Positions 1 to 12,142 of a stretch of 64,000 nt of DNA are shown in pieces (position 1 is the first letter of the stretch; the number at the start of each line of letters is the position of its first letter). This stretch comes from Gongronella butleri (Eukaryota > Mucoromycota > Mucoromycetes > Mucorales > Cunninghamellaceae). The stretch lies in NCBI GenBank assembly GCA_025201375.1, contig JAIWZP010000002.1, forward strand, positions 1 through 64,000, given 5' to 3'. The notes under the pieces are model-generated. The model made no database searches, was not told where the DNA came from, and saw only the letters and a list, made by a program, of their open reading frames with translations. A program made the translations under genes and the position numbers.

Positions 1-165
1 AACCTGAATAAACATGTCATTTTCTGGCTGTTTCTCGCTCTTTTTTTTTCCATCGTGTCTAGGTCATCCACGCCGGGTCATTGCCCTCAGGCGCTTGTTT
101 AATTGTGTAGGGGTAGGGGGGAATCAAGACGCTATTGTACTCTATTGCGCCATGTCAAGGATTTT

Positions 166-1182
166 CTATGAGATCATGCAATGCTTGTTCTTCTCTTTGT
201 GGTGCTGCTCCAAGGACATCAGCGTTGCCAATTCAATCTGCTCTTGATCCGACAATGTCTACGGAAAATCAAGGAAGAGAGGGTGAGTCCTCGTGCCTGA
301 TTCTTCCCGCTCGCTCCCCCGTTTGCCAATAAAAACCAAAAAAGCAAGGGCACAGGAGCCCAATGGCCTTACCTTTCGGCTGGAGAGCGCCTGCAGCTGC
401 TGTAGCCTCTGTTGCTGCTGCGGTTTGAGTGCTGCCTGGTGTCTTTGTGTCTTGTTTGTGGCGGATGACGTGGCGGGGGTGGAAGATGACGCGGCCGGCT
501 GATTTGCCTTTTTCTGTCGCAGGAGCGCAGCGAAACCTGCCTTTTTCTGCAATGATCCATCGGATGCACGTTTGGACGGGTGCTTGCTGCCTCCGCGAGC
601 ACCCCTACCTTCACATTGATGATCCAGCTCCAGACGGTGCTTGACACAGAAATTGAGCCCGCACGCGGTGCACGTCATGGGCACGAGCAGCTTGGCTTTG
701 CATGCCTTTTGATTGCACAGGTTGCTCGGCTTCTTGTCTTGTGCGCAATTGTTCTGAATGTGCCTGTTCACGCGGATATTCGGGTCCTCGTGCCGTGGAC
801 CAGGCACGGGCTGCTCGCAAATCGGACACGTAGGCACTCTAAAGGAGCCACGTCAGCAAATCCAAAAAAAAAAAAAAAATCGAAAATATGCGTGTTTTAC
901 CGGACGTCAAAGTTTGGATCGCTTCGCACAGGGCAATGGTGATCCTCCAGCTTGAAATGCTCTTGACTATACATGAATTGAACACGGTCAGCTTAAAAAA
1001 ATCATAGAACATGCGTGTCTTTTTTGCTTACCAAAAGATCTTTTTGCAATGGTAACAGGTGTAAGGAAGGAAGTCTTTGGAAAAGAGAGTGAGACGGGTG
1101 TTTTTGGCGCGTCCTCGTTGGTTTTACCTAGTTGCTTGCACCCTCCAAAGGTGCAATGCTTGCCAATATCGGGCAATTCCAT
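166..1182 (-). CDS. AN1-type zinc finger protein, ZFAND2/AIRAP-like
   Basis: Five exons on the minus strand (1182-1128, 1074-1032, 966-901, 838-373, 258-166) join in frame to a 240-residue protein. It carries two AN1 zinc fingers: the first starts at the N-terminus (MELPDIGKHC, then CYHC and an H-x5-HHC end), the second starts near VPTCPICEQPVP and ends with the CVKHRLELDHQC block. The middle is Lys/Gln/Ser-rich, and the short last exon contains a ubiquitin-interacting-like helix (DQEQIELATLMSLEQ). This order matches animal ZFAND2A/B, which bind the proteasome or Cdc48/p97 under arsenite or misfolding stress. That cellular role is inferred from the family. The gene is divergent from the prefoldin gene, with about 220 bp between start codons. 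Recognition of the family is firm; whether it matches 2A or 2B is open. Confidence 0.9.
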
Positions 1183-1405
1183 GGTGTGTGGTGTTGTTTT
1201 GTGGAAAAAAAAAAAGGAGAGAAAATTAAGAAAGAGAAAGAAAGAAGAAAGCCAAGAAGAATAAAAAGGCAATGAAAAAGGGCAATTGGCGCAGGATGAC
1301 CAAATTTGGGTTCAGGCACGGTCGCCGAATTCTATCGCAGAAAGCGGATCATCGCCCAAACTCGTTTTTCCTTGTTTTTCTCTTCCCTTCCTTTCTTTGT
1401 CAGCC

Positions 1406-1929
1406 ATGTCAGCCCTTCCTGATGACGCTATTCGCAACGTAAGCACGCGCTTAAAATAGAAATGATGCACTGACTGACCCTTTCCCTTTTATTTTTCGAC
1501 TTTTCTAGTTGTTTGTCGAGTTGCAAGCCAAATATGTGTCGAGCCAGCAGCAAGTGAACACCACCAAGGCCCAGATCCAGGCCAAGCAGCGTGAGCGCAA
1601 GATGGTCGACTTGACGCGCCGAGAACTCGATACCCTCGCCCCGGAAACCAAGACGTATCAGCCTGTGGGAAAGATGTAAGATTGTAAATTGGCCCATGCG
1701 CCAGCTCGGTGTTTTTTTTTTTTTTTTAGTGGCCTTACGCGCTTTCTTTTGACTTGACAGGTTCATGCAGGCGCCGCTCTCAAAGTTGAAGACGGAGCAT
1801 GCCAAGCAAATGGAGACGATCGACGAACAGATCACCCAGCTCGAAAAATCGCAGAAATACTGGGAGCGCTCCGCCAATGAAGCGCAGGGCAATCTCAAGG
1901 ATATCCTCAATGGCCCTCGCAACATGTAG
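1406..1929 (+). CDS. PFD1: Prefoldin subunit 1
   Basis: Three exons (1406-1438, 1509-1675, 1761-1929) give a 122-residue protein, close to the usual length for this beta-type prefoldin subunit. It has the expected N-terminal coiled-coil helix, a central short beta-hairpin region around ETKTYQPVGKMF, and a C-terminal coiled coil rich in Gln, Lys and Glu (residues about 70-115). Prefoldin is a hexameric cytosolic co-chaperone that hands nascent actin and tubulin to the CCT chaperonin. The call rests on the pattern of the hairpin (YxxVGRMF-like) and the length. An AATAAA polyadenylation signal lies 12 bp after the stop. Confidence 0.92.
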
Positions 1930-1940
1930 ACTTAATTGTA

Positions 1941-1946
1941 AATAAA
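1941..1946 (+). terminator. Polyadenylation signal of the prefoldin gene
   Basis: AATAAA lies 12 bp after the prefoldin subunit 1 stop codon. It is the canonical hexamer in the expected place; cleavage site not determined. Confidence 0.5.
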
Positions 1947-1949
1947 GAA

Positions 1950-4900
1950 AAATTACTCGGATGAATGGATCGCTCTTAATTCGGTCGGCAAAAAGGTGAT
2001 AAAAGGGCGGTAAATGGTGAATGATGCTCTGTGGAGGGACTGGAAGTACGATCCAAGCAGGGAGGGCACGGGATCCATCAATATCTAGTTAAGTAGAGGC
2101 CATTCAGCTTGTTCTTGACAGGCCGCCGCGGGATGCGTGAATGCGCGATTGCCTTTTTGCCTTTTTGCCTTTTTGCTTTTTTTGCAATGACAATGCGTAA
2201 CTTTTTGGGGTGCTCGCATTTTGTATAATGCTTTCAATTTTCATGAGGGACAACTGGTCCAATTTTGCAAGAGAGATCGGACGACTCTAGCGCGTGTGAT
2301 CACAGATTTGAGAACATTTTAGCATTTTCGACGCGCGTGTCCAATCCTACACAAAGCTGATGAGCATTCAACGGTCATCATGGGCTTTAGCCTTTCGTTT
2401 GTCGTTGTCTGTGCCCTGAAACCGGACATCAACTAGCCAGTTGTCGACGGCAGCGCCATTGTCCCTTTTTCACCGGCATTTCGGTTGTTTTTCTATGACA
2501 TTACAAACCAAAAGAACATTGAAGCCTTGAACCTATTATTCCAACGTGTCTCGTTCGAATGGGCCCACCCACGGGCCGCTGTGACCCCTGGATACTGTAC
2601 AATGACCAGTTTCGAAAATAACACATTTTCCAAGGGGTGCAGTCATGGATTTGAAAATTGAAAAATTTATGTCCTCGGGTCGCCACGCCCTTGACCCATA
2701 CAGTCCAACACGCTCATTCACCGGTGAAAATCAATTAAAAACCAGGATTCCATTGACCGAGATTGGCGTAAAATGCGATTTTGTTGCGATTGAGCCCCCC
2801 TGAGTGAACTTGACGAAAAATGGTCGCAGTGCACTGAAATTTACACCATCAGAAAGAGCACAGGCTGCTGCGTATGTGGGCATCCATGATCACTGTAAAA
2901 AACGAGTTCCAGGCTGCATTGATGCGAACAGCCTGTTTGCGGGCAAACTTTGACGCGTGATAAACCGCGTCACGCGTCGATCTGCACGTGCTGGTCCCTA
3001 ATCAAACCCATGTATCTGGAGCGCTGTTTTCTAATAAACGTGTCAAAAATGATTTTGAGGCGCGTTTTGCCGGCGCAATTCGCGTGCAAAGTTTTGACTA
3101 ATATCACTCATAGCTCGTGAACGAGGTGATGAATCGCGCTTCTTTTCGCATTTTCCCGCCACCTCTCGGCGCGAGCGATCTTGTGTGCAAGTTTGAAGAG
3201 GTTCTGGGGACTCATTTTTTAAATTTTGGTTTTGATTTTTGCCACAGCTAAAATCTTATTTGCGTGGTGCGCGTCCCAGTGGGCTGTAACAGCTAGTACA
3301 TTGCGTCCTGTGCGTGTTCTCGCGTTCCCCGTTACATGTTGGTCGAGTTTCAGAGCCCTGATCAGCTTTGGCTGGCGAGGCACAGGCCAAATTGACGTTT
3401 AATCGATCATTGTTAATTCCTCACTTGATTAAAATTTTCCTATTGTTCCAAATTTGAATCAGATGGTGAGTGATGCCGAAACTCGACGATTTTGCACATT
3501 TTCTCGGCGGTCAGAAAAGCCATTTTGGCGATACAATATGCGTGCAAAGTAATGTAGCGCCAAAAGACGCGCCTCTGCTGATTGACCATTCAATCTCGCC
3601 CCAAGGATCAACCACAATGGCCAGAGCTCAAACAGCCCGATCATGATGAATCATTTGAGACCTAGCATGCAGTGATTAGCATGGTGAATGCTGAAAAATG
3701 GCATGATTTAGCTGCATGTCGCATAAAAAGGCAAGGTGCGCGCCAACCTTGAAACGATAAATGGCGCCTTTTGGATCTGTGGGGTGACGTCGGTCTTTCA
3801 AAGAGTCCTCACGACAGGTGTTTGGGGCATTTTTTTAGGGATGGCTCAATTCTATGCGAAAAACATGTTGCCGAGAAAGTTGTCCAAAAAAAACTTTCTG
3901 GCGACATTCCAGGTTGGGCAGCAAGAAACCCTCTTTTGGCCCTCTCAGTGGCCGAAAAACGTGAATCTCTCAACTTTTAAAAGAAAAGCATAGATCGATG
4001 CACAATGACTTGAAAACTACTGTTGACGAGTTTGACGCGATTTTCTAGCTTGGGTGGTGAGAAGTTGCTGTTTTTTTTCTTTTCTTCACGGTCGGCCAGT
4101 CCGGCAGATGCGCAAGTGCCGCCAACTTGCCGCAGTTGTCGACAAGAAAAACGAGCAAAAAAGTCAACAGGAAGCAGAATATATTCCAAAGACGTGCATC
4201 CTTGGGCGATACAGATATATGATCATGTATAGCAGGCTAGTGGCTATCTTTTGGGCCCTGTTTCACCCGTGGGCCTCGGTTGGATAGGGAGCAAGCACGC
4301 GCAAATGTCATTTTTATTCTTGTGCGCTGTGACGACGCTAGCCATCGTTGCGCAGACGGGCACCCATGCACACCAAGGCACATTATAGCTGTAACATACC
4401 GATCTCCAACGAGTCAGCAGCAACAGACAAGTTTGTCCTGGCAATGCACACGCGATTGTGCCTGGCTTGTCTTCTTTTCACCTTCTTTTTGATCTCATGA
4501 GGCTCATGCCGCTAAGCATTGGAGCTCAAATGATGGAGACACAGCCGCCAAGCAGCAGCATGCAGCAAGCACAAAGCTGCCGCAGCACTTACATCATTTG
4601 AAGAAATGAAAGATTTTCGCACTGGTAGCTTTATCTCTTCTGAATCTTGTCAAGGAATACAAATCTCATGCGTCTGTTCAAAACAGATCCAGTGCACCCC
4701 TCTTTTTTTTTCTGACGCGCGACGCGTCACGTGACGCGTAATATTTTCTTTCCCCTGATTTTTTTTTTTTGCTGGAAATTTCATCTATGGTCCTCTTGTT
4801 CTTTTTTTTTAGCCCTCGAGAAACGGGTTTGAGTGAATCATGCGTCGGTCCATCGGCGGCGGCGTGGTTCACATCCGTCGCAATTCTCCTTTTTCTTTCT

Positions 4901-5134
4901 TTTTGTTCTTTATATATTTTTGCTTTCTCTTCCGTCCCAACGATCTGTGCACGAAGAATAAATCCGTGGAGATGTTTTTATTGACTGCTAAATAATGTGT
5001 TAAAATAAGAAAAAAATTGGGCAAAGACAGAAAAAAAAATTAAGAATACGTGAGATTGATGCACTATGAGTGATGTATGGGAATCAAGATTGGATGGCAA
5101 TTGGAGCCATCGGAGCCACTTTTAAAAAAGTGAA
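1950..5134. repeat. Gene-free region with diverged dispersed repeats
   Basis: I see no open reading frame with gene character here. Roughly 2,480-3,260 is a decayed copy of the large repeat found at 19.4-21.1 kb and 40.1-41.9 kb: shared landmarks are the 'cacattttcCAAGGGGTgCAGTCa' stretch near 2630, the 'ATCCATGATCACT' stretch near 2885 and the 'TTGTGTGCAAGTTTG' stretch near 3183. A tRNA-like copy sits at 4619-4696, followed by a T-tract and ACGCGT-rich sequence. The rest is T-rich unique sequence. Confidence 0.6.
4619..4696 (+). repeat. tRNA-like repeat, copy 1
   Basis: A 78-nt unit starting GCACTGGTAGC and ending CCAGTGCA. The first seven bases pair perfectly with the last seven before the final A (like an acceptor stem plus discriminator base). 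Immediately inside is a T-arm-like hairpin, GTCTG TTCAAAA CAGAT, with a 5-bp stem (one wobble) and a 7-nt TTCAAAA loop. TAGC after the 5' stem resembles tRNA positions 8-11. I cannot fold a convincing D arm or anticodon arm. A T-run follows, as expected for a Pol III terminator. Best described as tRNA-derived or SINE-head-like, not a functional tRNA. Confidence 0.55.
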
Positions 5135-7426
5135 TTAGGACATGAGGCTGTCGAGCTTGGATTTGACGGCTGCAGCTGTGCCGTGGAGGAAGCTGCGGTT
5201 GCTTCTGTGGCTGAGGATACTGTCGTTTGAGGAATTGGACGACGAGGTAGTCTGGGTGGAACGTGTTGAGAGGCCACTGACGCTGAGTGGGCGCTGTGAT
5301 GTGCTGCCGATGCTGCTGCCTGCGTGGAGGCTGCTGCCGGTTTGGATCATTGGATCATGGGGGAGAGACACGGCGGATGACGAGCGCGACGACACGGACA
5401 CGAGGCTACTGGCGGCCGATGATCTCAGCGACGACGAATTGGCCACTGGCGGCACTGTCGACGACGCTGGGAAGGCCATTGCCGCCGCTGTCGCCTCCTT
5501 TTCCATGTCCTTGGACGACTTGCCGCCCTTTTTCTTGAGATAATCGGCAATTGGGTGGAGACCACCGGCGCGTGCAAGCTCGTACGGCGTCATCACCTGC
5601 TTGTACACATATGGATTCACTTGCGCGCCCAGATGCGACACAAGTTTGACAACCGTCTTGGCTCGCATGCTGCGAATGGCATAATGGAGCGGCGTCTCGC
5701 CCTTGCTATCCGCCATGTCGGGAGGCAACCCACAATCACGTACAAGGTACGTGATCAGACGCAAAAACCCAGATTTGCACGCGTAATGAAGCACCGTGGC
5801 GCCTGTAAAAGCGACAAAAAATGAAAGAACACACACAAAAAAAAAAGCAAGGTTTAGCACGATGGGCTCTATTTTGCATATTTCTTTTACCTTTTGCGTC
5901 AATTTCGTGCAGCAATTGTCTCTCACTGATGCGTACGAGATACTCGAAGAGTTCGAGTGAGTCCGTCATTGTTGCAGCGTGGAGCACGGACATGCCATCC
6001 GGGCCCTTGCATGCCATGACGTCGACGCAGGCACGCTCGACAAGGAGGCGTACAGCATTCATGTACCCGAGGCGAGCCGCGAGAATCAATGGATACTCGC
6101 CGTCATTTTCCCTCAATGGCAACGCCGACGGATTTGCGCCCAATTCCAAGATGCGCTGGAGACATTGCGTATTGCGCGCGAGAATCAGCGCATGGATCAG
6201 CCCATCGCCTTCTTTGAGCGTCTTGTAATCGCCCGAATTATTGGCCACATTGACCTTGCCGCCGCGGCGCAGATAATTCCTGAAAAAAAAATAAAAAAAA
6301 AAGACGCTGTTAATGCGTCATTCCTATTTCTTTTTGCTTTTTTTTTCATTTACTTGATTAGCAAATCGACTTGTTCCTTCTCGCCTAGGCCATTGGCAAG
6401 CGTGTACCAGAATCCGTCACCACAAGCGAATTGAAGATTGTCATTGATGGTAGATGGGCGGCGGCGAAAAGGGGGCAAACGCTGAAAAGGCGACAATGCC
6501 TTTGTTTTTTGGGGTGGAGGTGCGGCGGTCGAGACGGCTTCATTGCTGGGCACCGATGCAGGCGACGGGGGTGGAGGTGGTGGGGACACGTCCGGGGCGG
6601 ACTCGGAGCGCGACTCGGGCGAATGGCTATCCAGGGGAGCAGCGCCGTGCGTGCCGTTTGCCCCTTCTTGCTCCTCCTTTTCACCCTCTTCATCTTCCTC
6701 CTGAATGGTGGCGTGCAAATGGAGATCGATGGTGGTGGGAGGCGACGGCAAAAGGCTGATTTCCGCCGAAAGCGAGTTGTCCTCCTTTTTTTCGGCGTCC
6801 TTGTTGTCGGCGTCCGGCTGGTGATCGTCCGAGATGCCATTCTTGGCATTGCGCGTCGTGTCGATAATGGGTGGCAGCGGGCGATCATGGGGAGGCGGGT
6901 CCTTTTGCGGCGGCAAGGGCAAATCGTGCGGGTGAAGCGCGTCTTTGGGTGGCAAAGGGTACTGGGTGTCCATGAAAGCGAGCAATTCAGACGGATCGTC
7001 TAAAAGACAATCAATGTCGTCATCATTGAGCGCGGTTGTCGACAATGCCGGGGATGCGCGGCCATGGAGGTCTGACGATGCCATGGAGAGCTTGCGTGGA
7101 GTGATGGTGGACGATGAGCGTACCGAAAGCGCCATCAAGCTTGTTTGCGCCTCGAAGCGAGTGCGATAAAACGTGGATTCTCGCAACGCTTGAGAAAGAC
7201 GGCGTGACAATGCCTTATTCTCTTCTTGTGCTAGACTGATTTGCTCTTGAAGTGCCATGACCGCGTCATCCAGCCTTTCGTGCCGCTTCTTCCAACTCGC
7301 AATCACCATATCCATCGCCTGGCAAATCCGCTGCTGCAGTGCATCATCTTGCAGCGATCCAATCGTAATGTAGAAATCTTTGAGCGCAGACGTCGTGTCA
7401 GCAAATAAGGACTCGGTCATGCGCAT
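5135..7426 (-). CDS. Coiled-coil and ankyrin-repeat protein
   Basis: Three exons (7426-6354, 6279-5891, 5802-5135) join in frame to 709 residues. Residues about 1-110 form a helical, coiled-coil-prone region (heptads around LQEQISLAQEENKALSRRL). A long acidic, proline-rich and probably disordered segment follows (to about 330, including a run of six prolines). The ankyrin array covers roughly 340-530, with repeats reading LIHALILARN, YPLILAARLGYMNAVRLLVE, SVLHAATMTDSLELFEYLV, TVLHYACKSGFLRLITYLV, TPLHYAI and TPYELARAGG. The C-terminus is Ser/Thr-rich with many NSS and RSS motifs. I do not recognise a specific orthologue; a scaffold or regulatory role is only inferred. Pyrimidine-rich sequence directly before the ATG could hide an upstream exon. 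Confidence 0.8.
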
Positions 7427-8247
7427 CTGAGGGTAGGAGAAGGGGAGAGAGGTGGTGACGAGGGAAAAGAAAAAAAGAGAAAAAACGGTAAAAAAAAAAA
7501 ATGGAAAACAAAGAAAAAAAAAAGAGGACAAAAGAAATGCTCAAGAGAGAATGAAAGAGAATTGAATTATACAAAATGATTGTGGAAATAAAGAGAATTG
7601 CAATGCAATGTGCAGGATGTAGGCGTTAACGCGTGAGAGGGTGTGTGTCATAGGCGACGTCGCCCCTTAATTACATGGTTTTCAAAGAACAAAGACAATT
7701 TCTATGCTGTTTTGGCCGCATCCTCCCCGAAGCAAGCAAAAAAAGCAAGAGGGGCGTGCATGAAGTGATCGCCGACCCATTGACCAAATCGTTCGTCTGC
7801 TCCCTGCAAGCAACCATCTCGGCCTTTTGCTGTTTCTTTACCTCGTTTGGACAAGTCAGGGGCACGCCATGCTTTTTTGTTTGATTGCTCCTCTCATCAT
7901 TTTTCCCCCAATGCCCAACTCCTCGTTTCTCACTCTCACTCGCGCACGCTCGCCTCCCCCTCCTTTTATGTCATTCAAAACAATGAATTGTCGGCAAAAA
8001 TCCAGCCCAGTCAGGGATTAAAAAAAAAAAAGGACACGTCTCTCGAATTTATTCTCGGGTGGGGGGAGGAATTAGAGGTTGGTAATCGTCGTAAATGAGA
8101 AGCGCAAGAGAGCAAGAATAAAAGAGAATGAAATAAATACACAGACACACACACACACACACACATGCGAGCACAATCAAAAAAAAATTGTCGCCTTTTC
8201 ATTGTCACTGCTGGGTTTTCCATGAGAAAAGGACGTCTAATGCCATT
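7427..8247. other. Intergenic, T/A-rich, with a CA microsatellite
   Basis: No gene seen. It holds the poly-purine/poly-pyrimidine 5' flank of the ankyrin gene (7430-7560) and a (CA)n run at about 8145-8164. This lies between the 5' end of the ankyrin gene and the 3' end of the permease gene. Confidence 0.5.
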
Positions 8248-10815
8248 CTAAGATTCGGTCATCTCCATGCCTTGATAGCCACGACGCCGATTGGTATCAT
8301 AAATGCGCTCGATCCAACCTTGAAACAGGGGAAAAAGAGGATGCTGAATCAGTGGGCTGCCTATTTTTTTTTTTGTTGTTTTTTGACGCGTCTTTTTCTT
8401 TTTTTTACCATTGATGGCAGCTCGATACTTGACTTGCAGTGCCCAGATTGGGACGGCGAGTAGTACAAAGCCAATGGCCGCGAGACTTGAGAGCGGTGCC
8501 TCGATAAAGGGCGTGGTGCAAAGGAACAATGCAACGAGGCAGAACAGGATGGGCGTCGATAGCCAGACGCGATACGGGCGCTTGAGCTCGGGCTCCTTAT
8601 ACCGCAACACAAGCAGCGAAAGCACGGCCAAAAAGTAGAATCTGAAGAAACACAAAGACAATTCGAAAAAAAAGGAGGCAAGGCAACAAGGGCAGGGAAA
8701 GGGAGCCATGGTCAATTGGGGGGGGGGGGGGTGACATGCGGGGAGGGGGGAGAGAGAGAAAAAAAGGGGAGGTGAGAGACCATTCTTTTTTTCTCTTTTT
8801 TTGTTTGTCGAGGCACAAAAAAAAAAGTGCCACACGGGGGCACGCGGGCACCGTCCATTCTGGAATCCCGTTGCGCTTCTCATTGGTCGCCTCTCGCGTC
8901 ACTTACAGCCATGCACACACAGAGTAAAAGTTGACCAATGCTCGGAACGAGCCCACCAGGATAAACACGGTGGTCAAGACCAATTGCAGAATCAGCGCCG
9001 TGGTGGGTGTCTGCCGCTTGGTGTTGAGTGTCCCTAGGAACGCAGGCAAATGACCCTGCTTGGCCGACACGTAAATGATGCGTGCGCCCGTGAAAATACT
9101 AGCATTGGCCGTCTAGAAAACAAAGACAATTTGAAAATAAGAAGATTGCGGATTTGTGTCAAGAATAGTTTGCCTTCCATGAGGCGCCAATACCCCTATT
9201 TTTTTCTCCCCATGTTTTTAGTTTCTCTCCTTACCCCAAAGCAACTCAAGGCAACGCTGACGGCAAACAAGATGCCACCCAAGGGGCCAAAGACCTTTTT
9301 CCCGAAATCCATGGCGACCGTGTTGGTGTGCATAAGAACCTGGGGGCGCAACACGCCAAGATACGCCACATTGGCAAGCAGGTACGACACAATCACGAGC
9401 GGGATGCCAAAAATGATGACGCGCGGCAAATCGCGGTGTGGCTGCTTCATCTCGCCTGACACATAGTTCAAATTGTTCCATCCGTCGTACGCCCAGAGCC
9501 CTGCCCATGGTCAAAAAATGAAAAAAAAATAAAAATAAAAAAATGAGCAAGGATGCGAGAGAGGGGGGCAAGGGGAGGCAAATGCACGTGCATTTGCCCA
9601 ATCTCTTATTTTTTTTTTGATTTTACCCGAGTAAAACGCGATGGTGTACTGGCCAAAGCTGATGGCATCAAAGCCTGCAAAGAGCGGGGTGCTTTCAAAG
9701 CTGTTTCCTTGCATGGTTCCTTTGGCGAGCATCACGACGCCCGTGACGGCGATGATCACGGCTGTGAGCACCTTGATCACCGTGAGCACGTCCTGCACGT
9801 GGATGCCTGCACGCACCGAAACAGCATGCAGCCCACTGAGCAGCAAGAGCGTGACAAGCGCAATCACTTTTGGCAGAAAATCAGGGATCACCGAGTCGGC
9901 CATTTCGACTGCCGCGTCCGAGTCGTGCGGCACCTGGAAAAAGTACGTGTGATACGCAATGCGCGACACATACTCGCCCAGTACAATGCATACAATCGCC
10001 ACGCTGCCGGGCTAAATTAAAAAAAAAATCAGGGAGAATCGAGTGAATTTGGCGATTTTAGCAAATTTGTCCTCCTTTTTTTTCACTCTCGATCGTTCAC
10101 TCGGGCCCCAATGGAGGCCATGGTTCTTTTTTTTTTTTACCTTTTGCACGGCAATGGTGACAAATTCAAAGACAAAGGCAACGAGGCTGCCATAAGCTCG
10201 GCCCAAATACACAGATTCGCCGCCATTCATGGGCAACATGGTGCCTAGCTCCGCGTAGCACAAGGCGCCTGACAGCGCCAGCAGGCCCGAAATCAGCCAA
10301 ATCAGCAATGCGGTGCCTGGCGCCCCTGTCGCCTCAAACACAGGCCCTGATGCATAATGGGAGAAAGAGGTCAATGCGCTATTTCATGTCATTTCCCACA
10401 TAGACGCGCCTCATTTTCAATGTTTTTTACCTGGTGAGCTAAAGAGACCGCTGCCAATCATGGACCCGACGACAAGACCAAGGCCATTGACGAAGGTCAC
10501 TTTTTTCTGCAGCTCTGGTGCGCGCGCTTGTGTCTGCGTGAGCGGTATCATGGGTATGGATTCCAATGAAAACACGGAATTGGAGGAGCGGTTGGCGTGG
10601 TGCATGGACGGCAATAGCGTCTGCTCGTCCGACAGCAATGACAGCGCATCGTCGTCGTCATTGAGGACAGCAACATCGTCGTCTTCGTCGTCGTAAGACC
10701 GAGGTATCATGGGCTGCCGGTCATCTAGGCTCGATCGGCTGAAAATAGAATCCCCATCGTCTAGCTCAAACGCGCTCTCCAGCTCGGACTTGTCGTATTG
10801 ATATCGATGGGCCAT
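8248..10815 (-). CDS. Amino-acid permease, APC superfamily, LAT/Mup1-like
   Basis: Seven exons (10815-10431, 10346-10141, 10011-9627, 9500-9235, 9112-8907, 8641-8409, 8318-8248) give 583 residues with unbroken phase. The first ~108 residues are a hydrophilic, acidic cytosolic tail; then come about twelve membrane segments. Diagnostic stretches are GLGLVVGSMIGSGLFSSPG in TM1, the ALCYAELGTMLPMNGGESVY block in TM3, FYSGLWAYDGWNNLNYVSGE in TM7 and the KEPELKRPYRVW loop before TM11. These fit the L-type transporter/methionine permease branch of APC transporters, which move neutral amino acids across the plasma membrane. The substrate cannot be set from sequence. It is divergent from the exonuclease gene, with 210 bp between start codons. 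Confidence 0.9.
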
Positions 10816-11025
10816 GGAGCGAGGTGATCAGGACAAACGCATAAACAACAGACAAAAAAAGACGGAACAAAAAAAAAAAAAAAAAATGAAAACGAAAAGA
10901 AAAAGAAAGAGTGAACAAAAAAAAAAGTGTCTTCATTTGGGAAAATCAGGGCCTTTTTTTACTTCAATGGAGCTCCGCCTTTTTCTCATTTTTTTTTTCG
11001 TTTTCTTTCCCCCAATTTTGCAAAA

Positions 11026-12142
11026 ATGACCGACGCTGCAACAACCACCGTCGAAAGTCTGCGCAAGCAGCTTGAGGATCTTGGTCTGGACACTCGCGGT
11101 CTCAAGCCCGAGCTTAAAAAAAGGCTGCGCAAGGAGAAGAAGCGAATCGCTAACCTCGAAAAGAATGAATTGGCTCAACTACCCAAGCCGCCGTGAGTGC
11201 CTGTGTCTGATCGCGCACCAATTCATTGCGCACCCCACTCTTCCCTCCCACACTCACGCGCTCGCCATTGTCATAGCACCCTAGTCAAACTACAGCCGTT
11301 CGATTATTATCTGTTTTTTGACGTCGAGGCGACGTGTGATGTCAATGGCGGCTTCCAGTATCCGAATGAAATCATCGAATTCCCCATCGTCCTCGTCGAT
11401 GGCAAGACATTTGAAATTGTACGACCAGCCAATGTGTTCTGTCATGTATGCTGACACTTTCTTTTATGATTCCTCCAGGTCGATGAATTCCGATCCTATG
11501 TCAAGCCATCCAACAACCCGACTTTGACCGATTTTTGCAAGCAATTGACTGGCATTGATCAGGTAGAGAGCTGATTTTTTATCTTTAGCACGACCGCGCC
11601 ACTGACACAGCCTCTTTTTGCAGGAAACGGTCGACGCGGCGCCTGATTTCATCGAGGTGCTTGATCTGTTCCAAGAATTCATGGCCAAGCACTCCCTCTT
11701 CCAAGACAAATCAGCCGCCTTTGTCACAGGTAAGACGCGTCGCATTCCGCGGACCATGCAATGGCCATGCGTCATGTTATCCAATTTGGCCAAACAGTCA
11801 TTTTTGACATTTTACTTTTTTTTTAAAAAAAAAATAGATGGGCCATACGACATTCGCGACTTTATTACCAAGCAATGCACGTTCAGCAACCTGAAGCACC
11901 GACCGGCGTACTTTTGCCAGCCATGGGTCAACATCCGCGAACTGTACCGCGAATTTTACAAGCAGCGCAAGGGCAAGAACATCGAGCGCATGCTGGCCGA
12001 GCTGGATCTCCGATTCGAGGGCAGACAACATTCTGGCCTCGACGACGCGCGCAACCTTGTGCGCATCGCTGTCAAAATGAAGGATGATGGGTGCCTTTTC
12101 AAGGCCAACCAACGATGGTATAACAATCGTCGACGACGTTAG
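11026..12142 (+). CDS. ERI1: ERI1-family 3'-5' exoribonuclease with SAP domain
   Basis: Five exons (11026-11192, 11277-11418, 11479-11562, 11624-11729, 11838-12142) join to 267 residues. Residues about 9-43 form a SAP domain (VESLRKQLEDLGLDTRGLKP), followed by a DEDDh exonuclease: motif I FFDVEAT (D71, E73), motif II around DGPYDIRDF (D167/D171), motif III HSGLDDARN (H231 and D235 or D236). This architecture is that of 3'hExo/ERI1, which trims the histone mRNA stem-loop and the 5.8S rRNA 3' end and lowers siRNA levels in animals and fission yeast. Substrate here is inferred. All catalytic positions I can identify are present, so activity is expected. Confidence 0.92.

Noticed and set aside
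2551..2580. GTTCGAA word as a tRNA B box
   Set aside because: No pairing stem around it and no acceptor stem at tRNA distance.
4619..4696. Functional tRNA gene
   Set aside because: Terminal and T-arm stems are good but I could not form a D arm or a 7-nt-loop anticodon arm in any copy.
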